Shown here piece after piece: positions 38,605-47,875 of a DNA stretch of 64,000 nucleotides. Under the pieces are notes generated by a model. The model saw only the letters and a program-made list of their open reading frames with translations. It had not been told where the DNA came from and ran no database searches. This stretch comes from Ulvibacterium sp965248315 (GTDB lineage: Bacteria > Bacteroidota > Bacteroidia > Flavobacteriales > Flavobacteriaceae): positions 2,542,001-2,606,000 of the forward strand of contig NZ_CBDFIX010000002.1 in assembly GCF_965248315.1 (NCBI RefSeq), in the 5' to 3' direction. Position 1 is the stretch's first letter, and every line of letters begins with the position of its first letter. The translations under genes and the position numbers were made by a program.

Positions 38605-39984
38605 TTGGCTAGCAAGGAAAGAGGTAAGCTTGATCGTAGTCTGGGTTTTTTTTCATTGACGAACATCGTAATCGCCAACATGATCGGAGCAGGAATATTT
38701 ACCACTTCCGGCCTGTTGATGGGCGACATCGGAAATCCGTGGATACTTCTTCTTCTTTGGGTGGTCGGCGGTGTTTTGGCACTATGTGGTGCCCTAAGCT
38801 ATGGAGAATTAGGTGCAGCCATGCCCCAAGCGGGGGGAGAATACAATTTTTTATCCAAGCTGTTCCATCCCATATATGGCTTTTTAAGCGGATGGGCATC
38901 TTTCATTGCGGGATTTTCAGCACCCATTGCCGCTTCGGCCATTGGTTTTAGCGCATATTTTTTTCGAGCATTTCCACAATTCGGCTCCTCCATGGGCCTT
39001 CCCATGGAAATAAGTAAGAAATTAGTTTCCATCGGTATAATTCTCTTATTCTCGGCCATACACCTTAGGGGAATTAAGTTTGGAGCCAAAGTCCAGAATT
39101 ACCTTACCGTATTCAAGGTGGTATTGGTAGTCGGTTTACTGATTGTTGGCTTTTTATGGGGCAATGGTGATCTATCCCATTTCTCAGACCAAGTAAGGGT
39201 TACATCTGATTTCGGAAGTTGGAAAACGGTCGGGCTCTCATTAATGTGGATTATGTTTGCCTATACCGGATGGAATGCATCGGTATACGTTGGTTCGGAA
39301 ATCAAAAATCCAAGGAAAAATCTGGCAAGATCCCTTATTTTGGGAACCGTCATCGTTATGCTTTTGTATTTGTTGTTAAATATATTGTTCATTTATGCCA
39401 TTCCTCCAGTGGAGATGAAAGGGGTGGTAGCCATTGGTGGACTGGCCGTAAATAATTTGTTCGGCAGTTCTACAGATGCTGTCGTTTCACTTCTAATTTC
39501 CTTTGCACTTTTTTCTTCTTTAAGCGCCTTTATAATTATAGGGCCAAGGGTGTATTATGCCATGGCTAGGGACGGGTATTTCTTTAAATTCCTGGCCCAG
39601 GTCCATCCGGTTTTTAAGGTTCCCTCTAAGGCAATTCTTATTCAGGCGTTAGTATCAATATTACTGGTGCTTTCCGGTACCTTTGATCAAATATTGACCT
39701 ATATGGGTTTTGCTTTGGGAATTTTCCCGATCCTAGCCGTAGTCGGGCTATTTAAACTTAGGAACTCGGGTCGATCGGTACTGAAACTACCCGGATACCC
39801 GTGGGTACAGGTTTTTTACATTGTACTAAGTCTTTCGATCCTTGTTTTGGCTTTTTTTGAACGGCCAAAAGAGTCATCCATAGCCATGCTTTCAATGCTG
39901 GCAGGCATTCCTATTTTTTTTGCGTTCAAGCATTTTCAGCATAATACAAATTCCGACGCATCGGGGAACCAGTCTGAAAATTGA
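38605..39984 (+). CDS. APC family amino acid permease
   Basis: A 459-residue permease with about 12 transmembrane helices. The first helix has NMIGAGIFTTSGLL, the unwound GAGIF-type substrate site of APC transporters. GALSYGELGAAMPQAGGEYNFL and the ARDGYFFKFLAQVHPVFKVPSKAI region are also diagnostic. The start is a TTG at 38605: no ATG precedes the first helix and the previous gene's stop lies six bases upstream. It is probably co-transcribed with the exported methyltransferase. Substrate specificity cannot be told. Confidence 0.9.
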   Translation: MASKERGKLDRSLGFFSLTNIVIANMIGAGIFTTSGLLMGDIGNPWILLLLWVVGGVLALCGALSYGELGAAMPQAGGEYNFLSKLFHPIYGFLSGWASFIAGFSAPIAASAIGFSAYFFRAFPQFGSSMGLPMEISKKLVSIGIILLFSAIHLRGIKFGAKVQNYLTVFKVVLVVGLLIVGFLWGNGDLSHFSDQVRVTSDFGSWKTVGLSLMWIMFAYTGWNASVYVGSEIKNPRKNLARSLILGTVIVMLLYLLLNILFIYAIPPVEMKGVVAIGGLAVNNLFGSSTDAVVSLLISFALFSSLSAFIIIGPRVYYAMARDGYFFKFLAQVHPVFKVPSKAILIQALVSILLVLSGTFDQILTYMGFALGIFPILAVVGLFKLRNSGRSVLKLPGYPWVQVFYIVLSLSILVLAFFERPKESSIAMLSMLAGIPIFFAFKHFQHNTNSDASGNQSEN

Positions 39985-40144
39985 TAATTGGATAAATACC
40001 GGTTCGAATTTAGGCGGGTGGAATTTAACAAAATAGGGGTCTATTCCTTTCTCTTTTAGCTACCCAGGCAAGGTACTTTTATGATTTTCGGTATATTGGA
40101 GAGTGAAGAGGTTGTTGTGAAATAATAAGGTAATAGGTCATTGT

Positions 40145-40816
40145 TTACAACATAAATGCAATGACTATTCCCAAAATGATAGCTAACAATTTTCTTAAGT
40201 TGAACGTATGTCCCTCCGAACTCTCAAAAAGAATTACCGTGGAGATATGCAAAAATACCCCGATGACCACCGCATTGATATAACTTAAATAAGGTGAAAT
40301 AAAATCAACATTGGTGGCAAAATAGCTTCCCAAAGGAGTCATTAAGGCAAAAAAGCTTATAAACATCAGCGCATAAGTCATTTTTAATCTAGAACCTAGA
40401 AGAAAGATGCTAAGAATAACGGCTATGGGAACTTTATGGACCAATATGCCATAGATAATGGTACCATTTTCCTGAACAGGGAAGCCTTCCAAAAACGCGT
40501 GGATGGAGAGACTAACGAATAAAAGCCAAGGAAAAAAGGTCTTTTCCCCATTCGTATGAATATGACCGTGCTCCGCTCCCTTAGAAAAAAATTCCAAAAA
40601 TATTTGGAAAAGAATGCCCAGCATAATGAAAACCCCAATTACTTTCGCATTAGAATTTATGTAGGCTTTTGGGAAAAGCTCAAAAAGGGTCAAGGCCAAT
40701 AGAAATGCTCCACTAAAGGCCAAAAGGAGCTTAAAATTCGCTTTGTTTTTTGGTTTAAAAAGTACCACAAAACCAAAACTTAGCAATACGGCCAGAAAAG
40801 GCAAAAGGTATTTCAA
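40145..40816 (-). CDS. ZIP family divalent metal transporter
   Basis: A 223-residue protein with about seven or eight transmembrane helices. Metal-site helices are SLSIHAFLEGFPV (HxxxEG) and GILVHKVPIAVIL (HKxP), characteristic of ZIP transporters that import zinc, iron or manganese. A short His stretch (EHGHIHTNGE) lies in the cytoplasmic loop, as in many members. It is divergent from the THUMP methyltransferase gene across about 95 bases. Confidence 0.9.
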   Translation of the reverse strand: MKYLLPFLAVLLSFGFVVLFKPKNKANFKLLLAFSGAFLLALTLFELFPKAYINSNAKVIGVFIMLGILFQIFLEFFSKGAEHGHIHTNGEKTFFPWLLFVSLSIHAFLEGFPVQENGTIIYGILVHKVPIAVILSIFLLGSRLKMTYALMFISFFALMTPLGSYFATNVDFISPYLSYINAVVIGVFLHISTVILFESSEGHTFNLRKLLAIILGIVIAFML

Positions 40817-40911
40817 TGGGTTATCGGATTAGGTTGTTTTTGTGATTTATGATATCACAAATCCATAAGGCTCAAAAATACTGTATTTTTACTTCAATTT
40901 GATAACAAAGA

Positions 40912-42072
40912 ATGAGCAACAACTTTACCATGGTGGCCACGACCTTGTTTGGTTTTGAGGAGATATTGGCCAAGGAATTACGCAATCTGGGTGCAGGGAA
41001 TGTAAAAACAGGTACGCGAAATGTATCCTTTGAAGGGGATATCGGGTTTATGTATAAGGCCAACCTATGTCTTCGCACTGCAATAAAAATTGTTAAGCCC
41101 ATCTATTCCTTTTCCATTCGAAATGCCCATGATTTATATCGAAAGATCTATGCCATGGATTGGCCGGATTACCTCTCCGTAGATGCCACATTTGCCATAG
41201 ATACTACCTTACATTCCGATAAGTTTACACATTCTCTTTACGTTTCACAAAAGGCAAAGGATGCCATTGCGGATAAGTTTCGAGCGTTGGATGGTAAGCG
41301 GCCCAATGTGGACATTAAGAATCCGGATATCCGAATAAATATTCATATACAAAATGACCATTGCAATGTGTCCCTGGATAGTTCCGGCAGTTCCCTGCAC
41401 CATAGAGGCTATAGAACCGCTACAAACATTGCCCCTATAAACGAAGTACTTGCCGCTGGATTGTTACTTCTAAGCGGATGGGACGGTCGGTCGGATTTTT
41501 TGGATCCCATGTGTGGTAGCGGCACTTTTTTGACAGAAGCAGCAATGATAGCGTGTAACATTCCAGCAAACATTAACCGTAAGGGCTTTGCCTTTGAAAA
41601 GTGGTACGATTTTGATGCCGTTCTTTTTGAAAAAATTGTAGATGCCAGCCTCAACAAGGCCAGGGAGTTTCATTATAAGATCGTTGGGTATGACAAGGCC
41701 CCCTCGGCGGTACGAAAGGCTCAGGACAATATTGAAAACGCAAATCTTTCTGAATACATAACCATAGAACAAAAGAATTTTTTTGCCAGCGAAAAGTTTA
41801 CGGAAGGAAGGTTGCATATGGTATTCAATCCCCCATACGGAGAGCGTCTGAATCTGGATATGGAAAACTTTTATGCATCTATCGGAGACACTTTAAAACA
41901 AAAGTACCCTGGGACGGACGCCTGGTTTATCACTTCCAATTTGGAGGCCTTAAAGCATGTGGGTCTTCGGCCCTCAAGAAAGATAAAGGTATTCAATAGT
42001 CATTTGGAATCACGTTTGGTGAAATACGTGATGTATGAGGGAAGTAAAAAGGCAAAGTATCAAAATGCCTAA
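40912..42072 (+). CDS. THUMP domain RNA methyltransferase (RlmL/YpsC-like)
   Basis: A 386-residue protein with an N-terminal ferredoxin-like/THUMP region (MVATTLFGFEEILAKELRNLG, the family's opening) and a Rossmann methyltransferase with SAM motif FLDPMCGSGTFLTEAAMIA near 195 and catalytic MVFNPPYGER near 305. Members methylate guanine N2 of 23S rRNA (RlmL, m2G2445 in E. coli) but are often misnamed N6-adenine DNA methylases. It is shorter than E. coli RlmKL because it lacks the RlmK half. It is monocistronic. Confidence 0.9.
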   Translation: MSNNFTMVATTLFGFEEILAKELRNLGAGNVKTGTRNVSFEGDIGFMYKANLCLRTAIKIVKPIYSFSIRNAHDLYRKIYAMDWPDYLSVDATFAIDTTLHSDKFTHSLYVSQKAKDAIADKFRALDGKRPNVDIKNPDIRINIHIQNDHCNVSLDSSGSSLHHRGYRTATNIAPINEVLAAGLLLLSGWDGRSDFLDPMCGSGTFLTEAAMIACNIPANINRKGFAFEKWYDFDAVLFEKIVDASLNKAREFHYKIVGYDKAPSAVRKAQDNIENANLSEYITIEQKNFFASEKFTEGRLHMVFNPPYGERLNLDMENFYASIGDTLKQKYPGTDAWFITSNLEALKHVGLRPSRKIKVFNSHLESRLVKYVMYEGSKKAKYQNA

Positions 42073-42195
42073 AATGCTGAATAGAAAATTAATTCCCATT
42101 TTTTAAGCACAATACACCAAACTTTTACACATGGCATTTATCATGGAAGCCGAACTAATCCATTTTTTATAAAAACAATTTCTTATGGCTCAAAT

Positions 42196-43884
42196 TTAGT
42201 TACCCATTACCAGTATTTTGTTACCATCTTGATGTCTTATAGTAAGAATACCTCCTTTTTTAAGATTTTCCCAATGCCATCCTGATACTTTCTCTCCGTC
42301 ATTTTCCGGGAGTACCTTGTCGTTCACCAAAATAGCTTTGGGTTTTTCTACCATTCGGATAACTTCTGTAGAAACATCATCATAGGTACGATAATGGATT
42401 AGAGTTTTTGATACTTTTTCCAAAGCCACTTCCGGAACTAGAAATTTGTTGAGTTGGGGAGCATATTCCATATGCTGCACAATAGATGAGGAATATAAAA
42501 GATGATTCTTGTTGTCCGGAGCCAATTGCGGAAAATAGGCCATGGAACGTAAATAATGGCGTACGTAGTCACCATATCCATCGGTCAACCATACTTCATC
42601 ACGGGGGTATTTGTTTTTTCCGTCCACGTCTACCATATAAGTAGCCCAATTCAATTTTCTGATGGCTCCTTCAACTAGGTTTCCCTTACCGGCAATAGCC
42701 GCATACTGCAGTTCTGCGGAGGCTTGTCGGGAGGTATGGCTGTTGCCCGGGGTTTGATAAACCGTTTGCTCATTTATGGCCAGCACTCCATAATTTTCCC
42801 ATGTCTTGTTGCCAAGTTTGGTATACACCCATTGGAAAATAGCATCTACCTGTTGTCGCCATTCCGGAAAATACTCCTGATGGTTCATAATGAACTGGGC
42901 AAAGGTAATGGCATTTACCTGAGTATCGCTCCAGCCGGGAATATCCTCAAAGAAAGGCCCCCACCTATTATTTTTCAAGGGGTAGACCTTCATCCACTCC
43001 AAAAGCAATTGAAACCCTTTTTTATAAGACTCCACTTGGCCTTTGCCCATAGCGATAAGCCCAAGGAATAGTTCCATGGTGGGGGCCCAATTGGAGGTGT
43101 AGCTACTGGATTGTACCTCGGTATCATCACCTTTGTTGCTTTTTAGTTTGCCTACTTCTCCGGTAAGGGCGTTTACTTTAAATGGGAGTGGGGAATTTTC
43201 ATAATTCCCTTGTTTGATGTGCCCGGCCAGAGTGTTAGCTATTTGTATAGCCGCTTTTAGATACCGTTTTTCAGTGACATTTCCAAAAATTCGGGTCTCG
43301 GTCATTTTATGCAATTTTAGCAATTCCAGACCAAAAGAACCTGCTTTGTCGGGTTGGGTGAAATTAGGCCCTATCACCATATCCCCATCATATTTTCCGG
43401 AGTAGATCAATGTGTTGTAGGGATAAGGCAAGTTAGGCCAGTCTACATCGGCCGGAGATAGGGAATGGGAAAGATAATAATCCGCCATAAACTTCATGTT
43501 CTCCTTTACTTTCTCATTACCCGAGTAGGCGTAAAGTAGGCCCCAAGAAGATAGGGCCATGGAAATCTGATCTCCACCAATACCTCTTCTGTCATTAAAA
43601 TCAGGTCGCCAAACCTGATGGTTCATATAGTAGGGGAGGCCATTGGAATCTTTGCGCATATTGTCCCAGAAGTTCCAAATCAATTGAATAGTATGGTCGT
43701 AGGCCTTTGTTGGATCTGGATCATACCAAGGTACTATGGTACCGTCTTTACTATTGATTTTTATACGGTGGTACTGCAGGGTATCTTTTGTTTCCTGAAT
43801 GAAATTTTGACCTCGAACATGGCAAGCCGTTCCAATCAGCAGGCATAAAAGGGGCCATGCCAAAGTATGGATGTTTTTTTTCAA
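42196..43884 (-). CDS. Secreted protein of unknown family, probable alpha/alpha toroid
   Basis: A 562-residue protein with signal peptide MKKNIHTLAWPLLCLLIGTAC (cleavage likely after HVRG). I do not recognise a family. The first 450 residues are helix-rich and aromatic, with repeated units such as SMALSSWGLLYAYSGNEKVKENM, RYLKAAIQIANTLAGHI and YKKGFQLLLEWMKVYPL, the pattern of (alpha/alpha)6 barrels in glycoside hydrolases, polysaccharide lyases and epimerases. The last about 60 residues look like a small beta domain (GWHWENLKKGGILTI). Candidate acidic residues include those in NDRRGIGGDQISM and SGKYDGDM. It stands alone, convergent with the THUMP methyltransferase. A carbohydrate-active role is inference. 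Confidence 0.55.
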   Translation of the reverse strand: MKKNIHTLAWPLLCLLIGTACHVRGQNFIQETKDTLQYHRIKINSKDGTIVPWYDPDPTKAYDHTIQLIWNFWDNMRKDSNGLPYYMNHQVWRPDFNDRRGIGGDQISMALSSWGLLYAYSGNEKVKENMKFMADYYLSHSLSPADVDWPNLPYPYNTLIYSGKYDGDMVIGPNFTQPDKAGSFGLELLKLHKMTETRIFGNVTEKRYLKAAIQIANTLAGHIKQGNYENSPLPFKVNALTGEVGKLKSNKGDDTEVQSSSYTSNWAPTMELFLGLIAMGKGQVESYKKGFQLLLEWMKVYPLKNNRWGPFFEDIPGWSDTQVNAITFAQFIMNHQEYFPEWRQQVDAIFQWVYTKLGNKTWENYGVLAINEQTVYQTPGNSHTSRQASAELQYAAIAGKGNLVEGAIRKLNWATYMVDVDGKNKYPRDEVWLTDGYGDYVRHYLRSMAYFPQLAPDNKNHLLYSSSIVQHMEYAPQLNKFLVPEVALEKVSKTLIHYRTYDDVSTEVIRMVEKPKAILVNDKVLPENDGEKVSGWHWENLKKGGILTIRHQDGNKILVMGN

Positions 43885-44027
43885 GATGAAGTGTTTTTTT
43901 TAAGGGTTATGGCTGCCTATGGCATTATCCCTTTACGTTATGGGCATAATATAGAAAATCCCCAGACTCCATACAAAGCACCCTGCTCCAAAATATGAAC
44001 TGATTTTGTACCTAATAACAAGGCACA

Positions 44028-44825
44028 TTAATTATTTGTTGGTTCCGGTTCCTGTTCTTCTGTTTCCTCCGGTTTTTTGGCTTTCTTGTACAACGGTATC
44101 AAATAAGAAATGGAATAGTTATAGCCCACGCCAAACTTACTTCCTTCGGTAACCTTATTAAATCCAGGGATAAATAAATTGGGAAAAGGCTCTACATTCG
44201 GGTCACTAAATAAAAAGCCCAAGCGAATGCTGCCACCTAGATAAATATTGGCAAATAGCTCTACTTTGGTCCCAAAAACAAACTCGATCCAGGACTGTGT
44301 GCGGCCGCTGAATTCCTGTGATTCCGTGGAGCCCGGTGCAAATTGATCCCGACTCCAATAGCGGTTACTTTCGTAAAAACGAAAGCTGTCCACAGTTTGA
44401 CTAAAACTACTGATGGCAAATCGTCCGCCAACAAAAATAGAATTGTTCATCCCGTACCAATTCTCGTAGGTATTGTAATCTACCCCTAATTTTAGGTAGC
44501 TCCCGGATGTAGTGAAATCATAAAGTTGCGCATCGTTGGGTACATCTATACCACCTAATTCTTCTATTCTGGTTTTATTCTCGTTGCCCAATTCAGCTGC
44601 CAAGTATAATTTTTGGGTTAGCCGATAATCCCCCACAATTTCAAAGCCCGTATAATTATCCTGAAAAGAGGACACAATGGGCCGGCTTAGGTCTATTCCA
44701 ACCCTAATGCCATAAGGCTGTTCATAGACAACAGTATCCTTGGGTTGGAGATCTATAGGCTTTTGTTGTGCTTTTATCTTCGCAAAGCCTAGGATAAGAA
44801 ACAGGCTAATGAAATATCTTAACAT
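44028..44825 (-). CDS. DUF6048 family protein
   Basis: A secreted protein of 265 residues from the ATG at 44825 (MLRYFISLFLILGFAKIKAQ is a clean signal peptide); an ATG at 44846 would add seven residues. The body alternates amphipathic strands (YGIRVGIDLSRPIVSSF, YLAAELGNENKTR, GSYLKLGVDYNTYENW, SWIEFVFGTKVELFANIYLGGSIRLGF) and looks like an outer-membrane beta-barrel. It matches the DUF6048 family, which in flavobacteria follows the DUF6452 gene and rlmD. It overlaps the DUF6452 gene by about 20 bases. A Glu-rich tail ends the protein. Function is unknown. Confidence 0.75.
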   Translation of the reverse strand: MLRYFISLFLILGFAKIKAQQKPIDLQPKDTVVYEQPYGIRVGIDLSRPIVSSFQDNYTGFEIVGDYRLTQKLYLAAELGNENKTRIEELGGIDVPNDAQLYDFTTSGSYLKLGVDYNTYENWYGMNNSIFVGGRFAISSFSQTVDSFRFYESNRYWSRDQFAPGSTESQEFSGRTQSWIEFVFGTKVELFANIYLGGSIRLGFLFSDPNVEPFPNLFIPGFNKVTEGSKFGVGYNYSISYLIPLYKKAKKPEETEEQEPEPTNN

Positions 44826-45309
44826 GGGCTTCCGTAGAATTTTCAACCAGTGATGTTATTATCTCTATATCCCTTATCCACAAGGAATCTTCCGCAGTAC
44901 CTACCACGGCGGCTGCGTCCAATCCATCGTAATTGGCCACAAAACCACATGCACGTGATACAAATTTATCCTGTACTTCATAAGAAAAGGTAAGTATATT
45001 GGTTAGGGTAGTATCCGGGTTGCTTAACGTTTGTGAAATCAAAAATGAGGTATTGTTCTCGGCTGCCCTTAGCGGTAGGGCTATCGAATCCGATGAGGCG
45101 TTGGGCAAGATTTCCAAAGTGTCTGTTCCGATAATTAACCCGTTTACCTGAAGACCCGGAACTTCCTTGATTTCCGTAGTGTCCTCCACATCATAAAACC
45201 GAACGATTAATAGGGGAGTATCACCATCTACACAGATATCATCTTTTTCACATGCAGAAAATGATATAATTCCCAAGAGAACAATTAAAGTTATGATGAT
45301 TTTCTTCAT
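44806..45309 (-). CDS. DUF6452 family lipoprotein
   Basis: A 167-residue lipoprotein (MKKIIITLIVLLGIISFSAC, Cys20, followed by EKDDIC). The remaining sequence is beta-rich (TPLLIVRFYDVEDTTEI, GTDTLEILPNASSDSIALPL, RDIEIITSLV). I recognise it as DUF6452, conserved in Flavobacteriaceae between rlmD and DUF6048. Its start overlaps the rlmD stop by four bases and its end overlaps the DUF6048 gene. The tight linkage with a putative outer-membrane barrel suggests the two proteins work together in the envelope. Function is unknown. Confidence 0.75.
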   Translation of the reverse strand: MKKIIITLIVLLGIISFSACEKDDICVDGDTPLLIVRFYDVEDTTEIKEVPGLQVNGLIIGTDTLEILPNASSDSIALPLRAAENNTSFLISQTLSNPDTTLTNILTFSYEVQDKFVSRACGFVANYDGLDAAAVVGTAEDSLWIRDIEIITSLVENSTEAHVKIFH

Positions 45310-46721
45310 AGACCCAACTTCGCCAAAAGTACAACATTTTCCACATGATGGGTTTGTGGGAACATGTCCACGGGTTGAACCCTTGTTATTTTGTATTTTT
45401 CTTTCATCAGCTCCAAATCCCTGGCCTGTGTTGCGCTATTGCAACTTACGTATACCACTTTTTCCGGAGCGATATTCATAATTTGCCGTACAACGTCTTT
45501 GTGCATCCCATCACGTGGAGGATCTGTTATCAGCACATCCGGATTTCCATTTTCAACAATAAATCTTTCATCAAATACTGTTTTCATATCGCCCACAAAG
45601 AAATCAACATTTCCTATTTCATTGTGTTTTGCATTTTCCTTGGCATTGGCAATAGCTTCAGGAACCGCTTCAATACCAATTACCCTTTTGGCTTGTTTCG
45701 CTATGAACTGGGCAATGGTACCTGTACCGGTGTAAAGATCGTATACCAATTCCGTTCCTTTAAGTGATGCAAACTCCCGTACAACCTTATACAGTTCATA
45801 TGCCTGGTCGGAATTTGTCTGATAAAATGATTTCGCATCGATTTTGAATTGGAGGCCTTCCATTTCCTCTAAAATGTAATCCCTTCCTGAATGACATACT
45901 ACCTCCTGATCGTAAATAGTGTCGTTCTGCTTTTGATTGATAACGTATAAGAGCGATGCTATTTCCGGGAAACTTTTACGCAGATGATCCAAAAGCAAAT
46001 TTCTCTGGGTTGAATCATCCTCAAAAAACTGGACCAGTACCATAACCTCACCCGTTGAAGATGTGCGGATCATTAAAGTACGCAGTAATCCATATTGATT
46101 TCTTGGATTAAAGAAAGAGAGCTGGTTTTTAACGGCAAACTCTTTGGTCGCCAAACGAATGGCATTGGACGGATCGGGCTGTAGGTGGCACTTTTCAATA
46201 TCTAAAATTTTGTCCCACATACCTGGGATATGGAATCCAAGTGCATTCTTATCCGAAATTGTGGCGTCGGATTTAATTTCGTCCAAAGTCAACCAGCGGC
46301 TATCGGAAAAGGAAAATTCCATTTTGTTGCGATAGAAATATGATTTCTTCGAGCCTAGGATAGGTTGTATTTCGGGAAGCTCCAGATGCCCTATGCGCTT
46401 TAAGTTGTTTTCTACTTCCCGTTGCTTATAATACAACTGATGAACATAATCCATATGTTGCCATTTGCAACCACCGCATACCCCAAAATGCTGGCACACC
46501 GGTTCCGTTCGTTTATCCGAACGGGAGTGAAAATGAGTGGCCACCCCCTCAAAGAAGGATTTTCTTTTTTTTACGGTCTGTACATCAACAATATCGCCAG
46601 GAACCGCATTGGTCAAAAAAATGACCCTTCCATCGGGTGCTTTACCAATGGTTTTACCTTTGGCACCGGCATCTACTATTTCCACGTTTTCAAAAAAGGG
46701 GCGACCAGTTTTTTTGCGCAT
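45306..46721 (-). CDS. rlmD: 23S rRNA (uracil-C5)-methyltransferase RlmD/RumA type
   Basis: A 471-residue enzyme that methylates a uracil of 23S rRNA (U1939 in E. coli). It has an N-terminal TRAM domain (residues about 10-65), a 4Fe-4S site with Cys76, Cys82 and Cys85 in CQHFGVCGGCKWQH plus a Cys near 170 (DIEKCHLQP), a Rossmann domain with LVYDLYTGTGTIAQFIA, and the DPPRDGMH and YVSCNSATQARD motifs with catalytic Cys427. It is first in a unit with DUF6452 and DUF6048, divergent from the ECF sigma factor gene. Confidence 0.95.
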   Translation of the reverse strand: MRKKTGRPFFENVEIVDAGAKGKTIGKAPDGRVIFLTNAVPGDIVDVQTVKKRKSFFEGVATHFHSRSDKRTEPVCQHFGVCGGCKWQHMDYVHQLYYKQREVENNLKRIGHLELPEIQPILGSKKSYFYRNKMEFSFSDSRWLTLDEIKSDATISDKNALGFHIPGMWDKILDIEKCHLQPDPSNAIRLATKEFAVKNQLSFFNPRNQYGLLRTLMIRTSSTGEVMVLVQFFEDDSTQRNLLLDHLRKSFPEIASLLYVINQKQNDTIYDQEVVCHSGRDYILEEMEGLQFKIDAKSFYQTNSDQAYELYKVVREFASLKGTELVYDLYTGTGTIAQFIAKQAKRVIGIEAVPEAIANAKENAKHNEIGNVDFFVGDMKTVFDERFIVENGNPDVLITDPPRDGMHKDVVRQIMNIAPEKVVYVSCNSATQARDLELMKEKYKITRVQPVDMFPQTHHVENVVLLAKLGL

Positions 46722-46799
46722 TGGACAAAAGTACTAATAGGATTGTATTTATACGGGGTATCTTTAAAAGGAATACTATTAAAAAAAGTTAAAAAAGCA

Positions 46800-46829
46800 T
46801 TGAACCTTTTTGACTTTTTTGTGTCTTTG
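46800..46829 (+). promoter_or_regulatory. Putative promoter of the ECF sigma factor gene
   Basis: TTG at 46800-46802, a 19-base spacer, then TGTCTTTG at 46822-46829 (TAnnTTTG with one mismatch). The ATG follows 17 bases later. It may be read by the primary sigma factor; autoregulation cannot be judged. Confidence 0.45.
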
Positions 46830-46846
46830 GAATAGAATGGGATACC

Positions 46847-47380
46847 ATGAACCCAAATAAAGTATTTGATGCCTTGCTGGTTCTGCAATACCAATCCGGG
46901 GATAAAAAGGCCCTGGGTTTATTGGTAAAGCGGCACCATGCCAAATTATGTAGGCATTCCTATTGGTACACCCATGATCTGGATGCAGCCAAGGACGTCG
47001 TTCAGGATAGTTGGAGCATCATCATCACAAAGTTGGGCAGTATTAGGGACCCAAATGCCTTTGGCAGTTGGGCCATGCGTATAGTTACCCGAAAATCACT
47101 GGATTTTCTTAACCGTAACAAAAATGACAGGGAGAAGTTAGCGAGCTATCGGAATACACCCCACAATTTGGGTGCAGAAGAGGACAAAGAGTCGGATTTG
47201 ATACGACTTGAAAATGCTATAAGGCTATTACCAAAAAATCAACAAGTGGTACTTCGATTGTTTTATACAGAGGAATATTCCTTAAAGGAAATAAGCACTA
47301 TTCTCGAAATCTCCATAGGAACTATTAAATCTAGGTTGTTCCATGCGCGCGAAAAATTAAAAACAATTCTTAAAAAATAG
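46847..47380 (+). CDS. ECF-type RNA polymerase sigma factor
   Basis: A 177-residue sigma-70 family factor of the extracytoplasmic-function group. Region 2 is at residues 20-85 (HDLDAAKDVVQDSWSIIITKLGSIRDPNAFGSWAMRIVTRKSLDFLNR) in separate recognisable segments, and region 4 at 115-175 (LPKNQQVVLRLFYTEEYSLKEIS, GTIKSRLFHAREKL). The DUF6768 membrane protein gene follows four bases after its stop, an arrangement expected of a sigma factor and its membrane-bound regulator. Target genes are unknown. Confidence 0.92.
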   Translation: MNPNKVFDALLVLQYQSGDKKALGLLVKRHHAKLCRHSYWYTHDLDAAKDVVQDSWSIIITKLGSIRDPNAFGSWAMRIVTRKSLDFLNRNKNDREKLASYRNTPHNLGAEEDKESDLIRLENAIRLLPKNQQVVLRLFYTEEYSLKEISTILEISIGTIKSRLFHAREKLKTILKK

Positions 47381-47384
47381 ACAA

Positions 47385-47771
47385 ATGAAAACAGAAAAGG
47401 AAAGAATCGATGAACTAATCAAGGAAACGTTGGATAGGGAAGAAGCCAAGTTTTATGATCAATTGGAAGAACAAGATCTTTTTGGGAAAATGGGCGGGGT
47501 CTATAAAGGTAAATTGGGATGGTTGGCCATCATCATGAACATTGTACACCTTGCGGTCTTTGCTTTTTTTGTATACTGTGTTGTTCAATTTTTTGACACT
47601 CCAGATACCAATTCACTTATTAAATGGTCTTCTGCAGGTTTCCTTTGTCTGATTGTTATGGGCATGCTGAAACTTTTTATGTGGATGCAGATGGATAAAA
47701 ACGATATGCTGCGAGAATTAAAGCGATTGGAGCTTCAGATAGCTGCATTGTCTCACAAGCTGGACAAATAA
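47385..47771 (+). CDS. DUF6768 family membrane protein
   Basis: A 128-residue protein with a charged N-terminal cytoplasmic part (residues 1-45), two transmembrane helices (LAIIMNIVHLAVFAFFVYCVV and SAGFLCLIVMGMLKLFMWM, about 48-102) and a C-terminal amphipathic coiled-coil segment (MLRELKRLELQIAALSHKL). It matches DUF6768, found directly after ECF sigma genes in flavobacteria. By position and topology it may act as an anti-sigma factor, but it lacks the zinc-binding HxxxCxxC motif of the classic ZAS group. Confidence 0.7.
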   Translation: MKTEKERIDELIKETLDREEAKFYDQLEEQDLFGKMGGVYKGKLGWLAIIMNIVHLAVFAFFVYCVVQFFDTPDTNSLIKWSSAGFLCLIVMGMLKLFMWMQMDKNDMLRELKRLELQIAALSHKLDK

Positions 47772-47875
47772 TTGGAAAATAGTCCGCAATATTTATTAAT
47801 TTTGTACTTCTACAAAGGATGATTTCTCTCCCAAAGAAGGAATTGCTATAGTCTCATTTAAAGGTATTTATCGTC

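Noticed and set aside
40912..42072. DNA adenine methyltransferase of a restriction or phage-defence system
   Set aside because: The NPPYGER motif and THUMP-type N-terminus are those of an rRNA guanine methyltransferase, and no restriction gene is adjacent.
46422..46835. 137-codon plus-strand frame
   Set aside because: It is antisense to rlmD, and its end runs through the ECF sigma promoter.
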